In this document: piece after piece, positions 46,754 to 56,450 of the stretch
Numbering within the stretch: position 1 is the stretch's first letter
Layout: each line of letters starts with the position of its first letter
NCBI GenBank assembly: GCA_020636375.1
Contig: JACJXZ010000005.1
Span: forward strand, 310,001 to 374,000
Length of the DNA: 64,000 nt
Reading direction: 5' to 3'
Origin: Lewinellaceae bacterium
GTDB lineage: Bacteria; Bacteroidota; Bacteroidia; Chitinophagales; Saprospiraceae
Notes under the pieces: model-generated
Databases searched by the model: none
Seen by the model: only the letters and a program-made list of their open reading frames with translations
What the model was told of the DNA's origin: nothing
Position numbers and translations under genes: made by a program

Positions 46754-47393
46754 ACGGCGGACGGTGGACGGTAGACGGTAGACGGCGGACGGCGGACGGT
46801 AGAGCGGGGCCTTTGTTCTGTTTACGGCCACAGGCCGCAACGAGCATTCAACTTTATTTATAGGTTAGGCCTGCCTTGGCCACGCATCAAAAATAAACAC
46901 CATGCACTGTATTTCTGGGGGCGGTGACGAGCGGACGTGACGAGGGCGGTGACGCGGAGGGGCGGTGACGGGGAGGGGGCGGTAGACGTGACGGCGAGGA
47001 CGGTAGACGGACGGGGCGGGGCGGTAGACGTGACGACGACAGACCGGAGGGGCGGGGGCGGTAGACGGTGGACCGGACGGACGAGACGGACGGGGGGGGC
47101 GGTAGAGTGACGAGGACGGTAGACACGACGGGGCGGGGGCGGTAGACGGTGAGAGCGGACTAAGACGGGGCGGGGCGGTAGACGGTGAGGCGGAGCGAGT
47201 GACGGGAGGGGGGGGCGTAGACGGTGGACGGCGAGGCGGACGGTGAGGACGGGGGCGGGGGCGTAGACGGTGGAAAGCGGAGCGGACGGTAGACGGACGG
47301 GGCGGGGCGGTAGACGGTGGACCGGACGGACGGTAGACACGGAGGGCGGGGCGGTAGACGTGCGGCGAGGACAACGGACGCGGAGTCTACCCC
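46738..47393. repeat. GC-rich heptamer array (gacggta/gacggcg), clean then degenerate
   Basis: From 46738 to about 46804, 7-bp units gacggta, gacggcg and gacggtg follow each other almost without error, beginning inside the last codons of the M14 gene. From about 46915 to 47393 the same words (cggtagacgg, gacgtgacg) continue with many gaps and G-runs. The strand is almost devoid of C-runs and strongly purine-skewed. Proline-rich frames on the other strand are by-products. The degenerate part may be partly sequencing noise. Confidence 0.8.
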
Positions 47394-47490
47394 GTACACT
47401 GCCTGCCCCGTACACAAAGTGTCGGGGGAGTGTCGGGGCCGCCAGCGCGCAAAAGAACGACTATAGATGGGTAAGTTATTGTTGCGCGAT

Positions 47491-47606
47491 CCCTAAGGTT
47501 GGACAGAAGTTGCCGGGTTGTGTACGGTGTACGGGGCTAACAGCAGCCTTGGGTTGTGTACGGTGTACGAAAGCTCCCCGGGCTGTCCAACGTTAGAATG
47601 GTAGCC
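47491..47606. repeat. Second inverted-repeat element of the aggttggaca type
   Basis: ccctaaggttggaca at 47491-47505 and tgtccaacgttagaatggta (from 47584) mirror the ends of the element at 44061-44164. Between them a word, ttgtgtacggtgtacg, occurs twice. The following 300 bp to the next gene contain no supported gene; the last 40 bp are an 8-bp repeat. Confidence 0.6.
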
Positions 47607-47872
47607 AACCTCAACCTCACCCTCATTCATCGGATTATGCCTTGTTAAATTCGCTGAATGGAGCGGATATGCTTTGGGAAATATATGCCTGGCCCATGTG
47701 AACCAGATCAGGAAAGCCCTGGGTATTTCCGGCATCGCTTCTTCCACGACTTCCTTCATCGCCGCTCCCAAAGATGGCTTTCCCGGCGCTCAAATCGACA
47801 AACACATTGTCACTTTATTCATTCCGTCATTCCTTCGTTCCATCATTCCTTAACGAAGGTTTCTGGAGTGCC

Positions 47873-47912
47873 CTCACTCCTTCACTCCTTCACTCCTTCA
47901 TTCCTTCACCCC
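47873..47912. repeat. 8-bp tandem repeat (ttcactcc) at the end of a gene
   Basis: Five or so units of ttcactcc/ttcattcc run into the leftward hypothetical gene, whose stop codon (47906-47908) lies inside the array. Slippage here could change the C-terminus. Confidence 0.7.
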
Positions 47913-49354
47913 AACTCCCCCGCCTTCATCCGCAGCCAGCCCTTGTTGGCCACCGCCCGGGCCTGCTGCAATTCCCCTTCCAGGTGCCGGAGCTGCTGGC
48001 GGAGGCGTTGATTTTTGCCGAGGCTCAGCTGGAGGCGCAGGTTGTAGAGCTTGCCCGCGATTTTGAGGAACCCGGCGTTGGACTGTTTCTGGTAGTCGGA
48101 AAGCTGGCGGTTGCGGCGGATATATTTGCGGGAGGCCTCCAGGAGGGAGAAGAACGGCTCGGCCTCTTCCAGCTCGTAGTAGCTCTTCAGCTGGATGATC
48201 TTGGCGGCCATGTGGTAGAAGGCGTCGGAAAATTCCACATCCTGGAGGGATTGCAGGGCCTGCTGGTAGTTTCCCCGCTCGAATTCCAGGGCGGCCAGGT
48301 TGTAGTTGTAGACGTTGTCGCGCACCTCCGGGGCGAGGTGTTCGCGGTAAGCGTGGATGAAGTGCGAAGTCCATTCGAAATCCCGGAGGCGGATGCCGGC
48401 GGTGACGACGTTGATGTAAGTCCACTGGGTCAGGAAGCCGTTGCGCAGGAGCAGTCCCCGGTTCAGCATTTCCTTGTAGAGGTCGAGTATCTGTTCGTAG
48501 TATTGGGTCTGGCCGGAGTTGATCTTTTTGACGCAAAAGTTCTGGACATAATCGTACAGGTCGTTCAGTTCTTCGCGGGGGAAGACATGGGGGTTCTGGA
48601 GCAACAGCATCCGGGCTTCCCGGTAGTGGCCTTCTTCTTCGCCCCGCAGCATCAGGAGGGTCTGGAGGTAGGCCTGCAGGGCCGGTTCTTCCCGGAGCCA
48701 GGGCGGCGCCTTGTCGAAGGCTTCCAGCAAGGTATCGATGAAGTGGCATTGGTAGCTGGCCCGGATGGCCTTGTTGCGGTTGGCCATATCGCAGGCGATG
48801 CGCAGTTTGCTGCAGAAGTAGTAGAGGTCGAGGGCGTCGTTCATCTCCTGGAGGTGCTCGTTGTACCCCCGCTCCTCGTGGAGCAGGGCGTGCCGGTCCA
48901 TCTGCCCTGCCAGCAGTTGGCGGTGGTGGAAAAACTGGCAGCTGCGGCCGTCGCTTTTTTCCAGCACCTGCTGGTATCGGCGGGCGTTGTGGGGAATATG
49001 CCGTTCCATCCGCCGCTGGAAAAAAGCCTTCATCAGATAAGCCCGCCGGACGGGTTCTTCCTGCCGCCACGCCTGCTGCGCCAGGTATTCATAGGCCAAT
49101 TGGAGGGTGTCGGAGATCACGTTGTTCAGCCGCAGTTCATCGTACGGCGCCCGGGCGCCAAAAACGGCCACATGTACCTTTTCCCTTTCCAGGGCCTCAT
49201 CCTGAAAATCAGGCGCGTACTCCAGCACGTGATCAGTTAACCGCCGTACCTTGCGGTTTTTATTGAAAAAGGGCGAATGCACCAATTCCCGAAACTTCGT
49301 CCGTTCACGGGTGTCGAGTTGCCGAAGGGCGTCGATGAGCTTGGAATTGATCAT
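47906..49354 (-). CDS. Hypothetical helical protein (482 aa)
   Basis: This leftward protein is predicted to be almost entirely alpha-helical, with many charged heptad-like stretches. The start at MINSKLIDALRQLDTRERTK is followed by FRELVHSPFFNKN. The later part (YNYNLAALEFERGNYQQALQ, then DAFYHMAAKIIQLKSYYELE) looks like TPR-type helical pairs. The tail (LRQQLRHLEGELQQARAVAN) looks coiled-coil. There is no signal peptide or membrane segment, so it is probably cytoplasmic. Similar proteins are common in Saprospiria genomes as unnamed families. Codon use is like its neighbours. Nothing in the surroundings assigns a role. Confidence 0.8.
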   Translation of the reverse strand: MINSKLIDALRQLDTRERTKFRELVHSPFFNKNRKVRRLTDHVLEYAPDFQDEALEREKVHVAVFGARAPYDELRLNNVISDTLQLAYEYLAQQAWRQEEPVRRAYLMKAFFQRRMERHIPHNARRYQQVLEKSDGRSCQFFHHRQLLAGQMDRHALLHEERGYNEHLQEMNDALDLYYFCSKLRIACDMANRNKAIRASYQCHFIDTLLEAFDKAPPWLREEPALQAYLQTLLMLRGEEEGHYREARMLLLQNPHVFPREELNDLYDYVQNFCVKKINSGQTQYYEQILDLYKEMLNRGLLLRNGFLTQWTYINVVTAGIRLRDFEWTSHFIHAYREHLAPEVRDNVYNYNLAALEFERGNYQQALQSLQDVEFSDAFYHMAAKIIQLKSYYELEEAEPFFSLLEASRKYIRRNRQLSDYQKQSNAGFLKIAGKLYNLRLQLSLGKNQRLRQQLRHLEGELQQARAVANKGWLRMKAGELG

Positions 49355-49546
49355 AAACAGGGGCTTTTGTACCACCAATCTGTCACAAATAAATGATTTT
49401 TTTTTGATGCATAGAATGATTTTTTACCAAAAAAATCTATAAATTTTTCAAAAACCCCTTTAATAAAAAGAAAAAATTGCCAGAATCCAGCTAAAAAAAA
49501 TCTATAACTTGAAAATAATGTACTTTATCTGTGGCGGCAGTAGCCC

Positions 49547-49554
49547 TACTTTTG
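49547..49554 (+). promoter_or_regulatory. Likely -7 box (TACTTTTG) of the cohesin/dockerin gene
   Basis: TACTTTTG is an exact consensus match 48 bp before the ATG at 49603, in an AT-rich region between diverging genes. No convincing TTG is present at -33. Confidence 0.45.
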
Positions 49555-49602
49555 TAACGTCCGAATTATAATTCCATCAACAGTCTGAAAATTGCAGCTT
49601 CC

Positions 49603-52600
49603 ATGAAACAAATCGTACTCAGTTTTTTTGCGCTCCTGCTGGTTTTACCGCTCTGCGCCCAATCCTCCCCCTGTTTTTCCATGTATATCTCCACTGAGGC
49701 AGCAACGTCCGGGGAAACCGTCTGCCTGGACGTGGCTGCGGAGGGCGCCGACAACCTGCTGGGGTTCCAGTACACCATGAGATGGGACCCCGCCGCTCTT
49801 CGGTTCGACCGCCTCGAAAATTTCAACCTGCCCAGCCTGGGCGCCTCCGCTTTCGGCACTCAGCCGTCGGCCGTGGACAATGGCCGGCTGCCCGTCACCT
49901 GGTTCGACGCCAGCCTCAGCGGGGTTGACCTCTCCGGCGGGCAGGTGGTTTATTCCGTCTGCTTTGAGGTGCTGGCCGCTTCCGGCGGCCTGCACGCCGT
50001 CTATTTCGACCGCTCACCCACATCCATTGAGTTCGTCAACGCCAACACCGAGCTGATCGCAAATTACAGCCTCGTCAACGGCGGCGCCTATACGGGCGCG
50101 GGAACCGCCCCGGCAATTACCGCCGCCTGCATCACCCCGCCGGACTGCCAGGGCGGGAGCGGTTCGATCGACATCTCCGTGGCCGGAGGCCAGCCGCCCT
50201 ATGCTTTCGACTGGAAGAAAAGCACCGTCACCGTGTCCACCAGCGAAGACCTGACCGGCGATATCGGCGGCCGGTACCGCGTCGAAGTAGCGAACCAGCA
50301 GGGGGTGGCCACTTCCGCCCTGTTTTCGGTCGTGCCCCAGGGCCTGCCTTATATTGGCAACTGGCAAATAGACGCCGTCTCCTGCGGATCGGCAAACGAC
50401 GGCAGCATTTCCGTCTCCATCCCCGGCGGACCGGGCACCGCCAGCCTCCTGTGGAGCAACGGCTCGGCCACCAACCAGGCCCACGGCCTGGCACCCGGCC
50501 TGCATACCCTGGAGTTGTCCGACGGCGACGGCTGTTCCTATGTGGAATTCTACACCGTGGGCCTCGACGACGGACTCACGATAGAGGCCGATGTGGAAGA
50601 CGCCGCCTGCAATGCCGACAACGGAAGCATCAGCCCCACCATCACCTACAATGCAGGCACAACCATAGATTATTCCTGGAGCCACGGCGAAACCAGCCTC
50701 ACCGCCGACAGCCTGGCCCCGGGTTTGTATACCCTGTCGGTTACCTCCAGCAATGGATGCTCCGCCACCCAAACCTACGAAGTGCAACGCAGCAGCCAGC
50801 TCGATTATATTTTCGACATCACCCACCCGGCCTGCGGCGGGGCCGACGGCAGCATCGACCTGCTGATGCCCAACGCCGGACCCTATACCTTCGTATGGAG
50901 CACCGGCGAAGCCACCGAAGACATTGCCGGCCTGGCGCCCGGCGTTTACCACCTGACCGTCACCACCCAGGACGGGAGTTGTTCGGCAACCCGGGCCTTC
51001 ACCCTCCAGGAGACCAACATTGAAACGTATTACGACTACGAATGCACCGGCGGTGCCGGCGCCTACACCGCCGACATCAGTTGCACGGTAGCCTCCGGCG
51101 GCACGCCCCCCTTCACCTTCGACTGGAACACCGGGCAGTCCGATACCGGCGCTTCCACCAGCACCATCAGCGGCGTGGACGGGGCTGGCGCTTACGCCGT
51201 CACGATCACCGACGCGGCCGGCTGCGTCCAGGAAGTGGACACACTGGAGCTCGATTGCGGCCAGGCCGCCCAGTTCCTGACCGCCTATTCTTATGAATGC
51301 ATGTTTTTTGGCGACGGCTCCAGCCTCGCCGACGTCAGCCTCGTGGTCTGGGCAGGCGGCGTTCCGCCCTACACGTTCGAGTGGAGCAACGGGGAAGTGG
51401 ACGTCGATTCCGTCTACAGCGTAAACGAAGACCTGGCCAACGGCGCTTATACCGTCACGATCACCGACGCCAACGGGCTGGTCCATTACCCCAACCCCGC
51501 CATCGTCGATTGCGCGCCGGCGCCGCAGGACTACGTTGTGGGTTCCAACTACGAGTGCACCTATTTCCCCTCAGAAGACTCTGTAAGCCTGGATGTTTCC
51601 ACAGTAGTCTGGGCGGGCCCTCCCCCACCCTACACCTTCGCCTGGAGCACCGGCGAGGTGCAAACGGACAGCATCAGTTCGACGATCACGGTATCCGCTC
51701 CTGGTATCTACAGCGTCACCATTTCCGATGCGAACGGCAACACCCATGTAGAAACGGTCGCCACCGCCGACTGCAGCCAGCCCGGCAGCCGGCTGGCCAT
51801 TGAAGAGGCGGCGGCACTGCCCGGCGAGATCGTTTGCGTGGAAGTCAGCGCCGCCGGCTTCCAGGGGCTGGACTCGCTCCTGCTCGCCATCCAGTGGAAC
51901 CCCGGTTTCCTGACGCTGGACCACGTAGCGCCCGGGCTGATCTCTTCCGGCTTCAACCTCGCCGCCGCCGCCGACGGCATCTTCCAGCTGGACTGGAGCA
52001 GCGGGGGGCAGGCGCTGGACATCAGCGGAGAGCAGGCGCTCTTCGAGTTGTGTTTCCAGGTACAGGCCCCTTCCGGATACAGCATTCCCGTAAATTTCCA
52101 CACTACCCTGCAGGCCCCCGAAGCCTATGCCGTCAATGGGCAGCCCATTGATGCCACCTGGCAAAACGGCGCCGTGCTGGCCGATACGGACGCGCCGGGT
52201 GACGCCGTGCTGCTGAACGTGGAAAGCGCCGTGGCCGCTCCGGGTGACGCCGTATGCCTGGACATTACCACCGCCAACTTCACGGACGTACTGGGCGTCC
52301 AGTTCAGCCTGCGCTGGGATTCCGCCAGCCTCCGTTTTGATTCCCTGGTGCCGGGAGATTTGCCGAACCTGGCGCCGGCGACCCATTTCAACCTCGGCGA
52401 CGCCGGCAGCGGCCTCATCCGGTTCGCCTGGCTGCAGATACCCCTCGTGCCGGTTTCCCTGCCGGACGGCGCGGCCCTGTTCACCCTTTGTTTTACGGCA
52501 GCCGGCACCCCCGGCACCAGCACAGTGGCGATCTCTTCGGTGCCCACTCTCGTCGAGGTGTCCGATAACGACGGCGTGCTGCCCGTCGTCATCAACAACG

Positions 52601-53631
52601 GCGCCGTAACCATCCTGCAGGCCGAAGTATGGCCCGGCGATACGGACGCCGACGGTGCCGTCAGCCACTACGACCTCCTCAACATCGGCCTGGCTTACGG
52701 TGCCAGCGGCCCGCCCCGCCCCAATGCCAGCATCAGCTGGGAACAACAGCCGGCCCCCGGCTGGCAGCAGGCCACCCCGCTCTCTCAGGTGGACTATAAA
52801 CACATCGACACCGACGGCGACGGCCTGATCGGGGCTGCTGACACCCTCGCCATCGTCCAGAACTGGGGCCTGCAGGCCCGTGGGGAAAGAGGCCCCCAGC
52901 CCGCCGTGGAGTTCGCCCGGCAGATCAACACCGTGCTGTATGTCCGACCGGACACCGTCGTCCTGGGAGAGCCTGCCGTATTCGACGTCATCCTCGGCGA
53001 TGAAACATCACCCGCCGAAAACATCTACGGCCTGGCCTTCACCATCGCCTACGATACCGCCGCCGTTGAGCCCGGCAGCGCCGCCATGGCCTTCGGCAAC
53101 TCCTGGATCGGCCAGCAAAACCAGGACCTGCTCGCCCTCAGCCGCGACCGCTACGACAACGGCCGCATCGACGTGGCCCTCACCCGGACCGACGGGCAGA
53201 ATGTGTCCGGCCAGGGTGCCATCGCCCAGCTGCACATCACCATCCAGGACGTGATCTTCCGGGGTGGCGGGGTTTACGAAATGATCCTGGGCATCGAGGA
53301 CGTGCGCCTGATCAACAGCGCCGAAGAATGGGCGGAAGTGGTCGCCCAATCCTCCACGATAGCCATCGGCGACGTGACGAGTTCCTCTGAAGCCGCCGAA
53401 AAGCAGGCCTCCCTTAGGGTGTATCCGGTGCCGGCGAGAGGCCAGGCGTTCATATACAGCCCGCAGTATCCCGTACGGCGGCTGGAAGTGATGGGGCCAG
53501 ACGGCCGCAGCCTGCTCCGGGCGGACAATACTGCGGAGTTTTCCGTCGCCGGCTTGCCGGCCGGCCCGTACTTCCTCCGGGTGTGGACGGACGCCGGGGT
53601 GCAGGTGCGGAGGATTGTGGTGGTACGATAG
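49603..53631 (+). CDS. Secreted protein with cohesin-like, SprB-like and dockerin modules and a T9SS type A sorting domain
   Basis: This 1,342-residue protein has a signal peptide (MKQIVLSFFALLLVLPLCA). Residues 25-165 form a cohesin-like domain (SGETVCLDVAAEGADNLLGF, then QYTMRWDPAALRFD). About 170-720 are SprB-like repeats (GTPPFTFDWNTGQS, AYAVTITDAAGCVQ). Residues 729-860 and 869-1005 are two more cohesin-like domains (PGDAVCLDITTANFTDVLGV). Residues 1008-1088 form a dockerin with two calcium loops, GDTDADGAVSHYDLL and DTDGDGLIGAADTLA, split by an insert. Residues 1106-1255 are a fourth, weaker cohesin-like domain. The end (LRVYPVPARGQAF to VRRIVVVR) is a type A sorting domain, so the T9SS exports it to the surface. 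Carrying both halves of the cohesin-dockerin pair suggests self-assembly. Confidence 0.88.
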   Translation: MKQIVLSFFALLLVLPLCAQSSPCFSMYISTEAATSGETVCLDVAAEGADNLLGFQYTMRWDPAALRFDRLENFNLPSLGASAFGTQPSAVDNGRLPVTWFDASLSGVDLSGGQVVYSVCFEVLAASGGLHAVYFDRSPTSIEFVNANTELIANYSLVNGGAYTGAGTAPAITAACITPPDCQGGSGSIDISVAGGQPPYAFDWKKSTVTVSTSEDLTGDIGGRYRVEVANQQGVATSALFSVVPQGLPYIGNWQIDAVSCGSANDGSISVSIPGGPGTASLLWSNGSATNQAHGLAPGLHTLELSDGDGCSYVEFYTVGLDDGLTIEADVEDAACNADNGSISPTITYNAGTTIDYSWSHGETSLTADSLAPGLYTLSVTSSNGCSATQTYEVQRSSQLDYIFDITHPACGGADGSIDLLMPNAGPYTFVWSTGEATEDIAGLAPGVYHLTVTTQDGSCSATRAFTLQETNIETYYDYECTGGAGAYTADISCTVASGGTPPFTFDWNTGQSDTGASTSTISGVDGAGAYAVTITDAAGCVQEVDTLELDCGQAAQFLTAYSYECMFFGDGSSLADVSLVVWAGGVPPYTFEWSNGEVDVDSVYSVNEDLANGAYTVTITDANGLVHYPNPAIVDCAPAPQDYVVGSNYECTYFPSEDSVSLDVSTVVWAGPPPPYTFAWSTGEVQTDSISSTITVSAPGIYSVTISDANGNTHVETVATADCSQPGSRLAIEEAAALPGEIVCVEVSAAGFQGLDSLLLAIQWNPGFLTLDHVAPGLISSGFNLAAAADGIFQLDWSSGGQALDISGEQALFELCFQVQAPSGYSIPVNFHTTLQAPEAYAVNGQPIDATWQNGAVLADTDAPGDAVLLNVESAVAAPGDAVCLDITTANFTDVLGVQFSLRWDSASLRFDSLVPGDLPNLAPATHFNLGDAGSGLIRFAWLQIPLVPVSLPDGAALFTLCFTAAGTPGTSTVAISSVPTLVEVSDNDGVLPVVINNGAVTILQAEVWPGDTDADGAVSHYDLLNIGLAYGASGPPRPNASISWEQQPAPGWQQATPLSQVDYKHIDTDGDGLIGAADTLAIVQNWGLQARGERGPQPAVEFARQINTVLYVRPDTVVLGEPAVFDVILGDETSPAENIYGLAFTIAYDTAAVEPGSAAMAFGNSWIGQQNQDLLALSRDRYDNGRIDVALTRTDGQNVSGQGAIAQLHITIQDVIFRGGGVYEMILGIEDVRLINSAEEWAEVVAQSSTIAIGDVTSSSEAAEKQASLRVYPVPARGQAFIYSPQYPVRRLEVMGPDGRSLLRADNTAEFSVAGLPAGPYFLRVWTDAGVQVRRIVVVR

Positions 53632-53655
53632 GGAAAAATCTGGACTGAAGTTGCG

Positions 53656-53838
53656 AAATACGTAGAGATATGTGGAGATACGTAGAGATACGTAGAGATA
53701 CGTAGAGATACGTAGAGATACGTGGAGATACGTGGAGATACGTGGAGATATGTGGAGATACGTAGAGATATGTGGAGATACGTAGAGACACGTAGAGATA
53801 TGTGGAGATACGTAGAGATATGTAGAGATATGTGGAAA
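53656..53838. repeat. 10-bp tandem repeat array (cgtagagata / tgtggagata)
   Basis: About 18-19 units of ten bases, mainly cgtagagata with cgtggagata and tgtggagata variants, fill the space between the cohesin gene and the small dockerin gene. The same period and a similar word occur at 3089-3128. Ten bases is close to one DNA helical turn. The rest of the 340-bp gap shows nothing else. Confidence 0.9.
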
Positions 53839-53974
53839 TGTGCGGAGATGCGCGTGGTTACCAAGGTGACATCTTTTTTCGGAGGTACGGAGAAAAAAGG
53901 TGTCATCTTGTGGGACTTCCGAAATGACAACTGCCTTTTTCGTTCCTCAAAAGAAACTATCAAAAAAGACAACC

Positions 53975-54553
53975 ATGAAAAAGACAACCATACTTACAGC
54001 CCTGTTTTTCTTCACCTTATCTGCTATAGCTCAGCAGGCCTCTATTGCCGGCACGGTTCTCCGGCCGGACGGGACGGCGGCGCCGGGCGCTCTGGTGCAA
54101 TTGCTGGATGCCCAGGGGCAGCTGATTGCCACAACCACCGTAAACGCGGCCGGCGCCTATCAGTTCACCGGCATCCCCACCGGGCAGGAGTATACCCTTG
54201 TCCCGGAAGTGCCGGGGCTGCCGCTCTACGAAGTATCTACCCTGGATATCGTGGTCGGAGCGCAGCATATCCTGAACCTGAACCAGCTGGACACCCCCCT
54301 CAAACTGGTGGCCGGCGACGTCAACGAATCCGGCTCGCTGACCACGTTCGACCTGATCAACATGCGGCAGCTGGTCCTGGGCGCAATCAGCAATTTCCCC
54401 CGGGACTGGCTGTTCCTGCGGACAGACATTCAGTTCTACAATGATCAGGAACCCTGGCTGGGCTTTTCCGGCAGCAGCAACACCCTTCTGCTCGAAGGAG
54501 ACGTTGCCGGCTTCGATTTCTTTGCCATTAAGATGGGAGACCTCAGCTGGTGA
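53975..54553 (+). CDS. Small secreted dockerin protein with carboxypeptidase-regulatory-like domain
   Basis: This 192-residue protein has a signal peptide (MKKTTILTALFFFTLSAIA). Residues 22-85 form a beta-sandwich of the carboxypeptidase-regulatory type (ASIAGTVLRPDGTAAPGALV). Residues 86-190 carry a Bacteroidota-style dockerin. The first loop is degenerate (STLDIVVGAQHIL). The second is good: GDVNESGSLTTFDLINMRQL, with D115, N117, S119, S121 and D126 as calcium ligands. It ends with FDFFAIKMGDLSW. No T9SS sorting domain is visible, so the protein may be held at the surface by docking to a cohesin such as the one encoded just upstream. That interaction is inference. Confidence 0.82.
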   Translation: MKKTTILTALFFFTLSAIAQQASIAGTVLRPDGTAAPGALVQLLDAQGQLIATTTVNAAGAYQFTGIPTGQEYTLVPEVPGLPLYEVSTLDIVVGAQHILNLNQLDTPLKLVAGDVNESGSLTTFDLINMRQLVLGAISNFPRDWLFLRTDIQFYNDQEPWLGFSGSSNTLLLEGDVAGFDFFAIKMGDLSW

Positions 54554-54725
54554 CAAGATGGGCAGGGTACACACCGCTCGGGCAGACAGGATTAACAGGA
54601 TTTTCAGCATATATGCCGGCTTGGAGATTGTTCAGGAATGTGTGCCCGCCCCCAAGTTTTGAACCGCCGAGGTACGCGGTCTTTCTCTGCGGCGCTCCGC
54701 GCCCCTGTGTTTTTACAAACACATG

Positions 54726-54936
54726 CAGTAGTTTCTCATGTAAGGTGCGTACGCGGCGAGAGGATGCCACGAAAGTTTACCCGGCTGACCAGACGGGCAC
54801 TAAAATTTATCCGGCTGGATAGACGGACACCAAATCCGCACTAAATTTAGTGCGGATTTGGTGCCTTTGTGTCCGTCTCTTTGAGCCGGATAAATTTTTG
54901 TGGCGATACGTGCATGCTCTATACGAGAAATTGCTG
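54726..54936. repeat. 211-bp dispersed element, copy 2 (inverted copy at 43118)
   Basis: This is the reverse complement of 43118-43328 with only a few differences (for example gtgcgtacg against gtgtgcacg). The perfect 36-bp palindrome lies at 54828-54863. The rest of the 560-bp gap before metK holds cctgtc/gacagg words near 54580-54602 and 55066-55098 and no gene. Confidence 0.9.
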
Positions 54937-55116
54937 AAACATATGAGGAACACAGAGAATTCGCTTGACAACGAATACTCTGTGGCATCTACTTCGTGCG
55001 GTTTGAGTAAAAGACACAGCGTCCTGAACAGTCCCCGGCTTGTCTTGTAACCCATGCCGCTACATCTTGTTAATCCTGTCAATCCTGTCTACTCCTCCCC
55101 CGCTGCCACATCCTGT

Positions 55117-56370
<1,254 letters not shown>

Positions 56371-56427
56371 TATTGGTTGTCATTAGGTTATTCAAGAGGC
56401 GGCCCGGGGGCGCGCGGAAAAACGCTG

Positions 56428-56435
56428 CAAAAATA
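56428..56435 (-). promoter_or_regulatory. Likely -7 box (TATTTTTG) of metK
   Basis: The leftward strand reads TATTTTTG, matching TAnnTTTG, 57 bp before the metK start in an 80-bp gap. No -33 TTG is seen. No SAM riboswitch fold was recognised in the short leader. Confidence 0.4.
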
Positions 56436-56450
56436 GGAATTGTTTTGAAA

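Noticed and set aside
45176..46840. Leftward 554-residue open frame opposite the M14 peptidase.
   Set aside because: The opposite strand has the complete zinc-peptidase catalytic set, and the start of this frame is translated heptamer repeat.
46858..47417. Several leftward proline/arginine-rich open frames.
   Set aside because: They are translations of the eroded heptamer array and share no homology beyond the repeat.
47640..47860. A coding-looking rightward stretch (FAEWSGYALGNICLAHVNQI).
   Set aside because: It has no start codon, no recognisable family and is followed by simple repeats. It may be debris, but the support is too thin.
47774..49240. Rightward 488-residue open frame opposite the helical hypothetical protein.
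   Set aside because: Its composition (Val, Gly, Gln and Glu runs) is that of a reversed helical protein, it begins in repeat DNA, and the leftward frame has balanced composition and a start next to an intergenic region.
53656..53838. Possible CRISPR array because of regular repeats.
   Set aside because: Units are 10 bp with no spacers, and no cas genes are present. The same holds for the other tandem arrays.
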